Below are positions 33,760 through 45,220 of a DNA stretch of 64,000 nucleotides, piece after piece (within the stretch, counting starts at the first letter, position 1; each line of letters opens with the position of its first letter). The stretch is from Rachicladosporium sp. CCFEE 5018 (taxonomy: Eukaryota > Ascomycota > Dothideomycetes > Cladosporiales > Cladosporiaceae). The stretch lies in NCBI GenBank assembly GCA_002077045.2, contig KZ111155.1:662230-726229 (forward strand), read 5' to 3'. Below the pieces are notes generated by a model, which was not told the origin of the DNA, did no database searches, and saw only the letters and a list, made by a program, of their open reading frames with translations. The translations under genes and the position numbers were made by a program.

Positions 33760-34593
33760 TCACGTCGACTTCCGTGCAGCCTGAATGTGCCACTCCATAA
33801 CCTTCTCGAATATTTTCTTCCCACCCGTCTCGATCACATCCCCATGACATGGGATGATCCTGTCGAAGTTCCAGCTCGCGATTCGTGCCACGGCGGGGTT
33901 GAAGCTTTTCTTGTCCTGAGCGATGCCATACCAAATCAATCGCCTCTGACTAAGCGCCTCGCCTCGGGGATTGTTCAGCCAGACGAATAGTCTTGTCAAG
34001 AGGCCTCCAGTGGGTGATAGGCCTGACTTGCTCATCTGTTCTGTCGCGGGCAAGTTGAAGAGAAGATCTGCCTCGATCAATGTCCCTGATTTGCGGTGGT
34101 TGACTACGACTTCTTTGTTCCCATGTCCGTGCACGTACTCCAGATCGAAGTCTGCGTCGAACTCGGCGTCTACCGTCAACGTCTTTGCATCCGCATGCTT
34201 GGCCTTGAGCAGCACCCACTTGCCCTGCGCGATCTTGCCATACCCCTGCTTATCCCTCAACCCCGGCAAAGTCTCCGGCCCCACCACCTTAGCATCCGGA
34301 TACGCCTTATGCCACTCCTCGAGGAAAATGTGGTGCTCGGCGTCTAGCGCAACGAGGTACTTTGCGGGTCCAAGTGCGCGCATCTCCTCCTTGACGGTGG
34401 GTGTAAGGGCTACTGGCGAGAAGACTGCGGTATTGCCGGATTGCAGGCGCACCGCTGTGCCGCGGCCGCCTATTGCTATGCGGCCGAAGCGGAGGAATGG
34501 TGTGCTGAAGGTTTTGATGTCGGGTGTGACGCTGCGAATGACCATCACCTTCTCAGGATCGCTCGGGATGAGCTTGCGCGCGTTAGACGCCAT
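33760..34593 (-). CDS. DUF4336 domain protein, metallo-hydrolase-like
   Basis: A single exon of 277 residues. Sequence blocks FGRIAIGGRGTAVRLQSGN, YLVALDAEHHIFLEEWHKAYP, VVGPETLPGLR, TLIEADLLFNLPA and FDRIIPCHGDVIETGGKK match the DUF4336 family, distantly related to metallo-beta-lactamase folds (the HH and CHGD positions are metal-ligand candidates). No signal peptide is visible, so it is probably cytosolic. It converges on the FAD oxidase with 278 bp between the stops. Reaction unknown. Confidence 0.85.
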   Translation of the reverse strand: MASNARKLIPSDPEKVMVIRSVTPDIKTFSTPFLRFGRIAIGGRGTAVRLQSGNTAVFSPVALTPTVKEEMRALGPAKYLVALDAEHHIFLEEWHKAYPDAKVVGPETLPGLRDKQGYGKIAQGKWVLLKAKHADAKTLTVDAEFDADFDLEYVHGHGNKEVVVNHRKSGTLIEADLLFNLPATEQMSKSGLSPTGGLLTRLFVWLNNPRGEALSQRRLIWYGIAQDKKSFNPAVARIASWNFDRIIPCHGDVIETGGKKIFEKVMEWHIQAARKST

Positions 34594-35017
34594 GATCGGG
34601 TCGAACGGGACAGTATCGTGGAAGCTTTTGGGTGATATTGCAAGTCACCACCGGACCTAGAGTTCGATAGTGGTGCCGCCGGGCCTCGAGGAAGACCGCG
34701 CAGTGTTCTTGTACGTACTGCGATACGGCCAGTGGTCGAACAACTCAAATCACCAGTTGCAACGGCGTGATGTGGACTCAGCGGACCTCGGATCTGCTGA
34801 CAGCCGGCGTGATCTTGATTGACAAGTGTGAGAAGAATGAGAAGTCGAATGCGAGGGCGATACGACAGTGGTATGATGTCGTATATTAATTTGTATTTTG
34901 TAACAGGCGCGAATGTCACTCCATGCCAGCGCTGTCACTGCCACTCGGCATGGTCGGCTGCGACGTCATCAGCATCGGCGTTCGCATCGGTGATGGCCGA
35001 CATTTTGCATTGCAGCC
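34594..35017 (-). other. Promoter region of the DUF4336 gene
   Basis: 424 bp including an A/T-rich patch near 34880-34910. No ORF or RNA was recognised. Confidence 0.5.
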
Positions 35018-36222
35018 TCACGGCACCCCGTTCGATGGGTGTAACTCCTCCATATACCCATTACTCGAAGTCATGAGGTTGTAGAGCCTGAGCAACCCGT
35101 TGACTGACACGCGGCCGACACCACGATACGAGCTTCGTGATCTCTGTGGTCTCTCCCACCTGATCTCAATCGCCTTGACGGTTTTGCCCTCGAATCCCGC
35201 GAAGTCTCGCTTCGAGTCCTTGTGCAGTCCCAGATCGCTCAGCATATCTACTGCAGGCCCGTCGAGCACAAGACAAATGAGGTTGCGAGCAGGTGGTGGG
35301 ATCACGGTTTCATCGTCCGTCAGATCCAGACCTCTGATTATTGCACGAAATACAGCGCGGATGCGGTCATCAGACGCGTCCTCCAGAGTATTTTGATCGT
35401 CTATAAGATCCAACTGGAAGCGTCTAATCGCTTCGTCGGCGAATACCGGCAACGTATACTCGATACTGATCGTGTAAGCCTGCACGTCGCACAGCTTCTC
35501 CAGTGCTCGCGTCAGCTTCGCTCGCGTGGCAGGCGTGTAAGAAGTGAGAAACACGTAGTAACCCCAGGTCGGGTTTGGCGTGATCTGCTCATCTTCGCGC
35601 CACCTGACTGTCTCACCGTCTTGAATATGCTTGAGGAGACGCCGCACATCGTCCGAGTTGGAGTGATATCCCGTTCCAAATGATGCGCATGGTCCAGATG
35701 CATTGAATATGGTATGATCAGCAGCGGCTTCCAGCTCGGGGAAAGGCCGCATGGAGTCGCGAGTATCAGCTGCTGCTCCAGGACCGTATGCCTGTGGCTG
35801 TACTGTCCGTCTGCTTGGAACGGGTCGTGACTCGAGAGATGGGTCAAGTGGAGTGACCGGTCTCTGCGGCGGAGCGTCTGCAGATCCTCTGCCTGTCATG
35901 ATGATGCGGTCAAGTATACTTACCTGAAAACCGTGAATATGCAGATGCCGGTGCCGGCAGAGTGGGCATTAGATCCTTCAGCTGATCGTCGACTAAGTCA
36001 GTTTCGTGCTCGAATCTAGCAATGCGATGTCTGAGGGAAAGTGAAATTAGGCAAAGTCGACGTCTTGGCAGATCTGCGCGCTAGACATGCTTCAAATCTC
36101 TCACCATGCTTGGCCCACCTTGCGCGTGCCATCCACTCCACAGCAACAGGTCCAAGACCAAATGCGCCGACTTCTGTACATTGTCCTTGAGCGCGAGTCA
36201 GTGGCTTGTGTACCCTCGCCAT
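35018..36222 (-). CDS. Fungal conserved hypothetical protein
   Basis: The 3' exon is long and clear; two 5' exons were inferred: 36119-36222, 35924-36030 and 35018-35877 with introns of 88 and 46 nt, total 356 residues. The ATG at 36222 sits in a strong context (cACCATGG). The joined N-terminus reads GAFGLGPVAVEWMARARHRIARFEHET and then DDQLKDLMP. The body has WGYYVFLTSYTPATRAKLTRAL and an acidic/hydrophobic middle, ending KTVKAIEIRWERPQRSR and VSVNGLLRLYNLM. No known domain or membrane segment was recognised; a start at 35899 inside intron 2 is the simpler but less likely model. Confidence 0.65.
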
Positions 36223-36598
36223 GGTGACGAAGGCACGTGCAAGCACATGCACCTCCTACCATACCGCGGACCAATATGAGGGCGGACACCTTGACGGATC
36301 TCATGAAAGCCGATCTGGTGTAATGGTATGACACCGCTCATATGTAGCGTCCATTGACACCGGCAGGTTCGGAAGAGGGCGTCACGGTTGTTCGTTCATG
36401 GCATCACCAGTTTTGGAACTACTGTTCGGACTGCACGTGTGCTGTCTCGGGCGACGTGCGAAGTGGAGGTTCTCCGTTCGATTCTGAGGTTCGGCGATTC
36501 TTCTGGCGGGCAGGCGGCGCCTCATTCCTCGACTGAGGCGTTGTTGCATTCCATTGTGTTGTATCCGAGTTCGAACCTCGAGGGTAGTTGATCTCTGC
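36223..36598 (-). other. Spacer upstream of the hypothetical gene, 3' of the EthD-like gene
   Basis: 376 bp. A tRNA-like B-box near 36571 was considered and rejected. Nothing else was seen. Confidence 0.5.
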
Positions 36599-37354
36599 TC
36601 AACTGACCATCACGTCCCATACCGTGCGCTCGACGTGTTTTGCACCACCCAAGACTCGCTTGCTCTGTTCTGTCTCCGGCGCAAGTGGACCATGCTGCAG
36701 AGCGTAGTTTAGCAGCTCCTCCGAAGATGTGTACTCGTGCAGCGCCAGATGGCTGGGCGGCAAATGCCGCCCTAGACTTCCAGATGGCCGCAATAGCTTG
36801 TAGCGCGAAGTCCGCAGATAGATAGGGACTTTCGCAAGTATCTCGAGATGCTCGTTACGATACCAGTGATCTAGCTCGTCATCGCCGCCATCAGCCGGCT
36901 CAATTGCAACGGCTACGATGCAATGTCCGCGGAATTCATGTGATCGCTTCGGCTCGAATTTATGCGTAAGCTGGTATAGGCAAATTGCTGATCGAGCATC
37001 TGACCCTGCTGTCGGCTCCGCTAGCGAGATAAGACCCGAGGCATAGACATCACCAAACAGAAGAACCGTCACATTCTTGTCAGCATTGAAAGATCTATAG
37101 GTCGCATGACCGCCCGCAAAGCGTGTGCTCGGACTCGTGTTCCTCAGCTGCCACAGAGGATTGGCATCGTCATCGGACGGTTGACCGAAGCCGGCTGCAT
37201 ACCCTTTCCAGTCGAAGTCACATTGACCCTCGCTGTCGGGGTCAGTCGGAATCCATGCGATTGTTTCGACTTTGGGTTGCGGCACGATGATGTTGGCGAT
37301 GTATCGCTTAATGTCTCGAATGCTTTGCCGCAGGCGGAGCTTCGTCGGCGGCAT
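36599..37354 (-). CDS. EthD-like / dimeric alpha-beta barrel protein
   Basis: 251 residues from the first in-frame ATG; the longer frame upstream begins at GTG. The second half contains the ferredoxin-like half-barrel pattern HCIVAVAIEPADGGDDELDHWYRNEHLEILAKVP followed later by LALHEYTSSEELLNYAL, typical of fungal EthD-related proteins with a W-Y-x-x-E-H motif. The first half looks like a reduced copy of the same fold, lacking the usual N-terminal beta strand, so an upstream exon may have been missed. Family members act on polyketide or ether intermediates or have no known function. Confidence 0.6.
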   Translation of the reverse strand: MPPTKLRLRQSIRDIKRYIANIIVPQPKVETIAWIPTDPDSEGQCDFDWKGYAAGFGQPSDDDANPLWQLRNTSPSTRFAGGHATYRSFNADKNVTVLLFGDVYASGLISLAEPTAGSDARSAICLYQLTHKFEPKRSHEFRGHCIVAVAIEPADGGDDELDHWYRNEHLEILAKVPIYLRTSRYKLLRPSGSLGRHLPPSHLALHEYTSSEELLNYALQHGPLAPETEQSKRVLGGAKHVERTVWDVMVS

Positions 37355-37790
37355 GAAGTCGTGCACCCGTGATGAGTCAATGCGCTAACCTCTGCTCTCG
37401 AGGAAAGGGTGCAATCCGGTCTCCTGCGTGAGAGCGCTGGGCATGCCTTAGGACAGCATCAAAAGGGCAACGAGGTCTCAGCCTGGTGTTCCGTACCATG
37501 TGCACGATGAGGAGTCTTGTCTATCCTATGAGATACAAGGAACGCAAGAGAGAAGCACTTACGTAGCGTCGCCCGCCATCACATGTCCGTTGTACTGCAG
37601 GAATCGAGAATGGAAGGCATATCGAGGTCCAAGGCCGTCTTATCAGCCTCATTGGAAGTGAAGTCTCGCTAAGCTTCAGCGAAGACACATTAGTCATGTG
37701 TACTTCGTGCAAGGCGAACTTCTTTACTACCCTACCGAAAGATATATGTAGAGAGCAGGTCTTCTGATCTGCACACGACAACTCGCAATC
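37355..37790. other. Divergent promoter region, EthD-like gene and BRR2
   Basis: 436 bp between two divergent starts. An ORF from 37521 to 38081 on the minus strand overlaps the BRR2 coding start and is rejected as a shadow. Confidence 0.5.
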
Positions 37791-40700
37791 ATGGCGAACC
37801 AACCGAAAGGCAGCGCCGGTGGCGGCGATGCCAATCTCGGTCAGTACAAATATGCGGCCATGTCCAATTTGGTCCTGCAGGCGGATCGCAGATTCGTCAG
37901 TAGACGGGGTGATGAGACTACCGGCGATCCGGAGTCGCTCGCTGGACGGATCAATCTTGGTGAGATGGGATCGCGGACAGCGCGCGAGACTGCACCTGCG
38001 CGACCAGTACAGGAGCTGGCGCGCAAGAGGAAGCGAACGGAGCCCGTACAGAGCAGTCGCGCAGCAGGCGTGCTCAGCCAAGCCGATCTCAACATCGAGG
38101 GACTACGATATCGACCGCGGACCTCTGCAACGACGGATGTCTACAACCTCATATCGACCCAGGTCGCGCGTAAGATGGGTGGCGACTACGGCCTCGCGAT
38201 TACGGCTTCAGCAACCGACTCGATACTGGAGTACCTCAAGGACGACAACATGAAGGACTTCGACAAGAAGAAGGAGATTGACGATATCCTTGGCGTGAGT
38301 CTGACGAGTCAGGAGATGAACCAGCTGGTAAATCTGGGGAAGAAGATCACAGACTACGATGCGCAGGAAGAGGATGAGGCCATGGAGGAAGAGGCTGGCG
38401 AGGGCGCGGACATCGACGAACGTCAGGGTGTTGCAGTCGACTTCGGCTCGGAAGACGAGGAAGACGAAGGCAAGGGCCAGACTTATGAGGTCCGAGATGA
38501 GGACGACGAATCCGAGGACGAGATTCAAGTAGGCGATCAGGAGGATCTGCCTGAAGCGGATGCGCCGCCAGCTCCTGCTGCCGAAAACGAGGACGACGAG
38601 GATGACGGTATGGTCATCGAGAATCGCAATCAGCGCAGTCGGACGCAGCAGGACCCGGACATCATCTCAGCGCACGAGATTGACGCATATTGGCTTCAAC
38701 GGCAGGTTGGACTGCTGTACGAGGACGCACATACGCAGACAGAGAAGACCAGAGAAGCCGAGGAGATGATGTCCGCGATCGATGAAACTGGCGAATCAAA
38801 GACTCTGCGTGAGGTAGAGAACGACTTAATGGAGCTGTTTGATTACGAGCATCCTGAGCTAGTTGGCAAGCTTGTCAAGAACAGGGATAAGATCGTGTGG
38901 GTGTTGCGCTGGCAGCGTACGGCGGATGATGAACAGGCCAGGCTAGCAGTCGAGAAAGATATCGTCAACGCAGGCCATGCAAGCATACTCAAGGAGCTGC
39001 GTGGTCGCACAGATGCAGTATCGGGTGAGACTGCACCGAAGCTGAAGGTGAAGCTGGATCCAATGGAGCTCGATGTAAAGGCTCCGGTCGTTGAGGAGAC
39101 GAAGGCAGCACCGGAAGGCCTTGTTGGAGGTCTCAAGCCTCAACGAACGCTCAACGTGGAAGACTTGAAATTTGACCAAGGCAATCACCTCATGACGAAC
39201 CAGAACGTAAAGTTACCTTCGGGATCAACGAAGCGTACTTTCAAAGGCTACGAGGAGATTCATGTACCTGCACCCAAGCGAAAAGCTGATCCATCAGAAG
39301 CGCCATTGAAGCCGACTTCAGATCTTCCAGCCTGGGCTCAGCCTGGATTTGGCAGCTCAAAGACACTGAATCGCATTCAGACGAAGTGCTTTCCTGCTGC
39401 CTTTGAGGACGATGGCAACATGCTAATCTGCGCTCCAACCGGTTCGGGCAAGACCAACGTCGCAATGCTTACCATGCTACGCGAGATCGGGAAGCATCGG
39501 AACCCGCAGACCGGTGAGATTGACCTCGACAGCTTCAAGATCATCTACATTGCGCCTCTGAAGGCTCTAGTGCAGGAGCAGGTTGGCAATTTTGGCAAGC
39601 GCCTGGAGGCCTACGGCATAACAGTAGCGGAGCTCACGGGTGATAGACAGCTTACGAAGCAGCAGATTGCTGAGACACAGGTGATCGTGACTACACCGGA
39701 GAAGTGGGATGTCATCACGCGAAAGGCCACAGACACCAGCTACACGAGTCTTGTGCGGCTCATCTGTATCGACGAGATTCATTTGCTGCATGACGATCGA
39801 GGACCGGTTCTAGAGAGTATCGTGTCGCGTACAATCCGCCGACAAGAGCAGACAGGCGATGCTGTTCGACTAGTCGGTTTGTCTGCTACACTGCCAAACT
39901 ACCGCGATGTAGCCACCTTCCTTCGCGTTAACCCGCAGAACGGCTTGTTCCACTTCGACGGCAGCTTCCGACCTTGTCCGCTCAAGCAAGAGTTCGTCGG
40001 CGTTTCTGACAAGAAGGCCATCAAGCAGCTAAAGATTATGAATGACGTATGCTATTCGAAGACACTGGAGCAAGTCGGACAGAACAAGCAGCAGATGCTG
40101 ATCTTCGTGCACTCTCGGAAAGAGACTGCCAAGACTGCGAGATATATCCGCGACAAGGCACTTGAGAACGAGACAATTGGTCAAATCCTGCGGACTGATG
40201 GCGCGACTCGAGAAATCTTGAAGGATGAGGCCGACTCCATTGCCAATGCTGATCTGAAGGACGTGCTGCCATACGGCTTCGGTATACATCATGCGGGTAT
40301 GACTCGAGCAGACAGGACCACGGTCGAGGACTTGTTCTCCGACGGCCACATTCAAGTGCTGGTGTGCACGGCCACGCTCGCTTGGGGTGTCAATCTGCCA
40401 GCACACACTGTCATCATCAAAGGCACCCAGGTGTACTCGCCAGAGAAGGGCAGCTGGGTCGAGCTTAGTCCTCAGGATGTGCTCCAGATGCTCGGTCGTG
40501 CAGGTCGGCCGCAGTATGACACATATGGTGAGGGTATAATCATCACCACGCAGACAGAGTTGCAGTACTACCTGTCGCTGCTCAATCAACAGTTGCCGAT
40601 TGAGTCGCAACTTGCGTCGCGACTAGCTGATAACCTGAATGCCGAGATCGTGCTTGGAAGCATACGCACACGAGACGAGGGTGTCGAGTGGCTAGGCTAC

Positions 40701-43700
40701 ACCTACTTGTTCGTGCGCATGCTCCAGTCGCGTACACTCTACGGTGTGGGTGCAGACTACGATGATGACGAGCACCTCGAACAGAGGCGTGTCGATCTCA
40801 TCCACTCTGCTGCTGTACAGCTTGAGGCTGCAAGTCTAGTGAAGTACGACAAGAAGACTGGGCGTCTGCAATCCACTGAACTTGGACGGATTGCCAGCCA
40901 CTACTATATCACGCACAGCAGTATGTTAACTTACAACCGCAACATCCAGCCTTCGATTGGTCCCATCGAGCTGTTCCGCATCTTCTCGCTCAGTGAGGAG
41001 TTCAAGTACATCCCAGTGCGGCAGGACGAGAAGTTGGAGCTGGTTAAGCTTGTTGGCCGAGTGCCGATTCCGGTGAAGGAGACTATCGACGAGCCGCAAT
41101 GTAAGATCAACGTTCTTTTGCAGGCATACGTTAGTCGACTGAAGCTCGAGGGTCTCGCCTTGATGGCAGATCTGGTCTACGTAACACAATCAGCTGGCCG
41201 TATTCTACGCGCGATCTTCGAGATCGCACTCAAGAAAGGCTGGTCGAGCGTATACTGCCGGAGAAGTTCCCAGCGCATACGCCATTGCTCGAGCTGCAAC
41301 CCCTACCTGTTGCAGCCTTGAAGCGACAGGACTTCGTTGATGTGTATCCGAAGTGGGAGACTTTCAATCGTGTGCAGTCGCAGACGTTCAATCACTTGTA
41401 TCAGAGTGATGAAAATGTGCTGGTCTGCTGCTCAACCGGCGGCGGCAAGACGGTCTGTGCTGAATTTACGCTGCTGAGGCACTTCGCCAAAGCCGATGCG
41501 AGCAAGGCCGTGTATATTGCGCCGCTGCAAGAGCAAATCGATGCACGGCTGAAGGACTGGTCTGCTCGGCTGGCGGAAGTTGCAGGCGGCAAGCAGATCG
41601 TCAAGCTCGTGGGCGAAACTACTGCAGATCTCAAACTCCTTGAGCAAGGTGATCTGATCCTTGCTACGCCTGCGCAGTGGGACATGATGTCTCGGCAATG
41701 GCAGAGGCGGAAGAACGTGCAGAACGTCAAGCTGGTGGTCGCAGACGATCTCCATATGCTTGGCGGTCATAATGGACATGTCTACGAGACTGTCATCTCC
41801 CGCACACAAGCCATCGGTGTGCAGCTTGAGAACGGGCTGCGAATAGTTGGCTTGAGTGTTTCTCTATCGAACGCTCGAGACTTGGGTGAGTGGATCGGTG
41901 CCACGAAGCAGACGATATACAACTTCGGTCCCGCTGTGCGACCTATACCGCTGAGTCTGCACCTGCAGTCGTTCAGTATCCCGCACTTCCCGTCGCTGAT
42001 GCTGGCGATGACGAAACCGACATACCAGGCAATTTTGCAACATGCTCCTGATAAGCCGACAATGATCTTTGTACCAAGTCGTAAGCAAGTGCGCGCTACT
42101 GCGCTTGACTTACTGGCCGCATGCATTGCCGACGACGACGAGGACCGCTTCCTGCACGCTGAGCCTGACACCCTAGCTCCGCTACTGAAGAAGGTGAACG
42201 AGCGCAGTCTCGCCAAGTCGCTCTCTCACGGTATAGCCTACTACCACGAAGCACTCACCACGAATGACAAGCGCATTGTAGAGCATCTGTTCACGCAGGG
42301 CGCTGCTCAAGTCATGCTCGTCTCCCGCGACTGCAGCTGGGAGATCCAATCCTCCGCCTATCTCGTCATAGTCATGGGCACGCAATTCTTCGAAGGTCGC
42401 GAGCACCGCTACATCGACTACCCCATCAGCGAAGTGCTGCAAATGTTCGGCAAAGCTGGGCGGTCACTCGAGGATAAAGACTGCAAAGGTGTATTGATGT
42501 GTCCGGCTGTGAAGCGGGAGTACTACACGAAGTTCTTGAAGGAGGCGCTGCCGATTGAGAGTCAGTTGCAGACGTTCTTTCACGATGCGTTTGTGACCGA
42601 GATCAGCACAAAGACTATTGAGAGTACGCAGGATGCCGTGGACTGGAGCACGTACACGTATTTCTACCGGAGACTGCTGGCAAATCCGAGCTTCTATGGG
42701 GTGCAAAGTACGAGCCATGAAGGGTTGAGTGCGTATTTGTCGGATCTTGTCGAGTCGACGCTCAAAGATCTGTCGGATGCGAAGCTGATTGAGCTGGATG
42801 AGGAGGAGGATACGGTCGCGCCAATGAATGCTGCGATGATTGCGGCGTACTACAACATCTCCTTCGTGACGATGCAGACGCTGCTGCTGTCACTCAAGCG
42901 CAACACCAAGCTAAAGGGCATCCTGGAGATCGTCACAGCGGCTACGGAATTTGAGGATATCCAGATCCGTCGACATGAGGAGCATACTCTGCAGCGCATC
43001 TACGATCGCGTGCCTGTCAAACTGGCGGAGACCAACTTCGAGTCCCCGCACTTCAAGGCGTTTGTGCTGTTGCAAGCACACTTCTCGCGGATGCAGCTGC
43101 CAACTGATCTGGCAAAGGATCAAGAGATCATACTGCGCAAGGTCCTCAACCTGCTCAGCGCTTGCGTTGACGTCCTGTCGTCAGAGGGTCACCTCAACGC
43201 CATGAGCGCCATGGAGATGTCTCAGATGGTCGTACAGGGCATGTGGGATCGCGATTCGCCTCTCAAACAGATCCCGCACTTCGAGCCACAAGTCGTCGAA
43301 GCCTGCACAGCAGCCGGAATCAACGACGTAGTTGAATTCATGGAAGCCATGGACCCGAACGAGAACGAAGAGTACGGCAAGCTCGTGCAAGCCATGGGCC
43401 TATCGAACCAACAACTCGCCGACGCCGCCCGCTTCACCAACGACCGCTACCCGAACGTAGAGCTCAACTTCGAGCTCGAAGACGCCGAGAACGTCACTTC
43501 CGGCTCTCCAAGCTACGTTACTGTCTCCCTCGAGCGCGAAGTCGAGGAAGACGAAGAGCCGAATCTCATCGTGCATGCGCCTTTCTACCCCGCCGAGAAG
43601 ACGGAGAACTGGTGGCTTGTTGTTGGCGAGGAGAGCACGCGGACACTGCTGGCTATCAAGAGGGTGACGATCGCGAAGGCGCTGAAGACGAAGCTTGAGA

Positions 43701-43846
43701 TTGTTCTACCGACGCCAGGGAGGCATACTTTGACACTGTTCTTGATGAGTGCAGATTATGCGGGAGTTGACCAGGCGCCGACATTTGAGGTGGAGGCGGC
43801 GGAAGGAATGGATGAGGATGATGAGGAGGAAGAGGATGAGGAGTAG
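37791..43846 (+). CDS. BRR2: Pre-mRNA splicing helicase Brr2, interrupted by an internal loss and frameshift
   Basis: The reading frame from 37791 encodes the acidic N-terminal region and the first helicase cassette: APTGSGKTN (Walker A), IDEIHLLHD (DEIH), SATLPNY, QMLGRAGRPQYDTYG. It runs to SAGRILRAIFEIALKKGW at 41243, then leaves the family sequence. A second frame picks up at about 41240 with ILPEKFPAHTPLLELQPLPV and encodes the second, degenerate cassette (STGGGKT, ADDLHML) and a C-terminal Sec63 module ending in an acidic tail at 43846. Against the family length of about 2200, the two parts total about 2019 residues, so about 190 residues of the first Sec63 module are absent and the frame is shifted. 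Brr2 unwinds U4/U6 during spliceosome activation and is essential, so an assembly error or a second intact copy is likely. Confidence 0.85.
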
Positions 43847-43885
43847 AGAAATGTAGTCAATGGATAAATTTGTACAGTACAACGA

Positions 43886-44950
43886 CTACTCACACTCTAC
43901 CTGCACCAGCGCGCCTCTTGCTGCTAGCTTGATGAAGTACAGTCGCTCTTCTCCGAACGCCCAGATCCCGTCTTTGGCGAAGTTGAAATTCCCCACTGTC
44001 GACCCGGTCCAGATCTTGCCCAGCAGCGTTCCCTGCGCATCCCAGACTTGGATGCCATCTCCACAGCCGGAGTACACATTCCCCTCTGCATCGCACTTGA
44101 TCCCGTCTGGCACGCCAGCATCGCAAAAAGCGAACATCTTCCTGTTCGCCAGTCTCCCTTCCACGACATCGAATTCGTAGATGCTCGCTGGCAACTTCGG
44201 GTTAAAGCTGAAGTTCGTCCCATGAAACGGCGTGGCGTGAGCTTGCACGGCGCCCGTATCAGTCACGTACATCTTCGAATAATCTGGACTGAAGCAAAGC
44301 CCATTGCACTCCACGAATCCATCCGCTATGCACCAGACTTGCCCTGTGGAAGGCCGGAACCGGTAGACTTGACTTGGCAGTTGCGGCGGCGGGCGGAAGG
44401 CTTGATGGTAGCCGTAGCAGGGGTCTGTGAAGTAAATATCGCCCGTGGGGTGGTGGATGACGACGTCGTTGAGGCTGTTGAAGGGGCGGCCGAGGAAGTT
44501 CGTGAGGAGGATCGACGTTGAAGACGTTGTTGGATCGTAGAGCGTAAGGGCGGAAGGGTGGGTGAGATCGCCTTGGGCGCAGAAGAGGACTTGGCTTTTG
44601 TAGTTGCAGGCACCGTTGGGGTTTATGACTTCGGGGAGGTGGAGTTCTTTGATTTCCCGAGTGTTGCAGTCGACGGAGTGTGTTTCGATTGCTTTGCCGG
44701 TTTGGTAGTTGGAGGTGAAGTATTCGCTGTTGGTGGATTTGATGTAGACGCCGGCTTCGTGGGCGAATTTGTCGCCTTTGCGTTCCTGAATGAGTTCGAT
44801 GCTGGGTGTGTCGCTTATGAGTTCTCGAAATTTGGAGTCGTGGACGAGGAAGCAGGGCGATCCGGGCAGGTTAGGTTTGTATGTCGTTTCAACAGCAGCG
44901 GCGTAGTGGTCATACTCGACGACGGCACGACCGTAGTCAGTCGAAGCCAT
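43886..44950 (-). CDS. SMP-30/gluconolactonase-like protein
   Basis: 354 residues from MASTDYGRAVV; an upstream in-frame TTG was not used. The six-bladed propeller family signatures are present: LNDVVIHHPTGDIYFTDPCYG, ECNGLCFSPDYSKMYVTDTG and PDGIKCDAEGNVYSGCGDG, with E/N/D residues that bind the divalent metal. These enzymes hydrolyse lactones of sugars or related compounds. No signal peptide is seen. The stop lies 40 bp from the BRR2 stop, a tight convergent arrangement. Confidence 0.88.
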   Translation of the reverse strand: MASTDYGRAVVEYDHYAAAVETTYKPNLPGSPCFLVHDSKFRELISDTPSIELIQERKGDKFAHEAGVYIKSTNSEYFTSNYQTGKAIETHSVDCNTREIKELHLPEVINPNGACNYKSQVLFCAQGDLTHPSALTLYDPTTSSTSILLTNFLGRPFNSLNDVVIHHPTGDIYFTDPCYGYHQAFRPPPQLPSQVYRFRPSTGQVWCIADGFVECNGLCFSPDYSKMYVTDTGAVQAHATPFHGTNFSFNPKLPASIYEFDVVEGRLANRKMFAFCDAGVPDGIKCDAEGNVYSGCGDGIQVWDAQGTLLGKIWTGSTVGNFNFAKDGIWAFGEERLYFIKLAARGALVQVECE

Positions 44951-45220
44951 ATTTGCCTTACACTGGTGAATAGACAATCCGAAAGAGTTGTGATGCCGAA
45001 GACGATATCAAAGTGATGATCGACTCTGTGTTGTCCAATGTCCGTTGCCGTCAAACGCCGATCTCGTATCTCACATGGGCAATTGCCCTGTACTGACTTC
45101 ACACTACTATGAGACAACGAGACCAAACATATTAATGTGCACGAGGTAAGCCAATTGAAATCATCCTCTTTGGGATAAGGGTTAGTGTAATGCTGTACGT
45201 AGTATATACTGATCGCGATC

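Noticed and set aside
36500..36600. tRNA-like B-box (gttcgaacc)
   Set aside because: No matching T-stem, acceptor stem or A-box at the right distance.
41240..41300. An intron as the explanation for the Brr2 frame change
   Set aside because: The absent 190 residues are not encoded anywhere nearby, so splicing cannot explain the loss.
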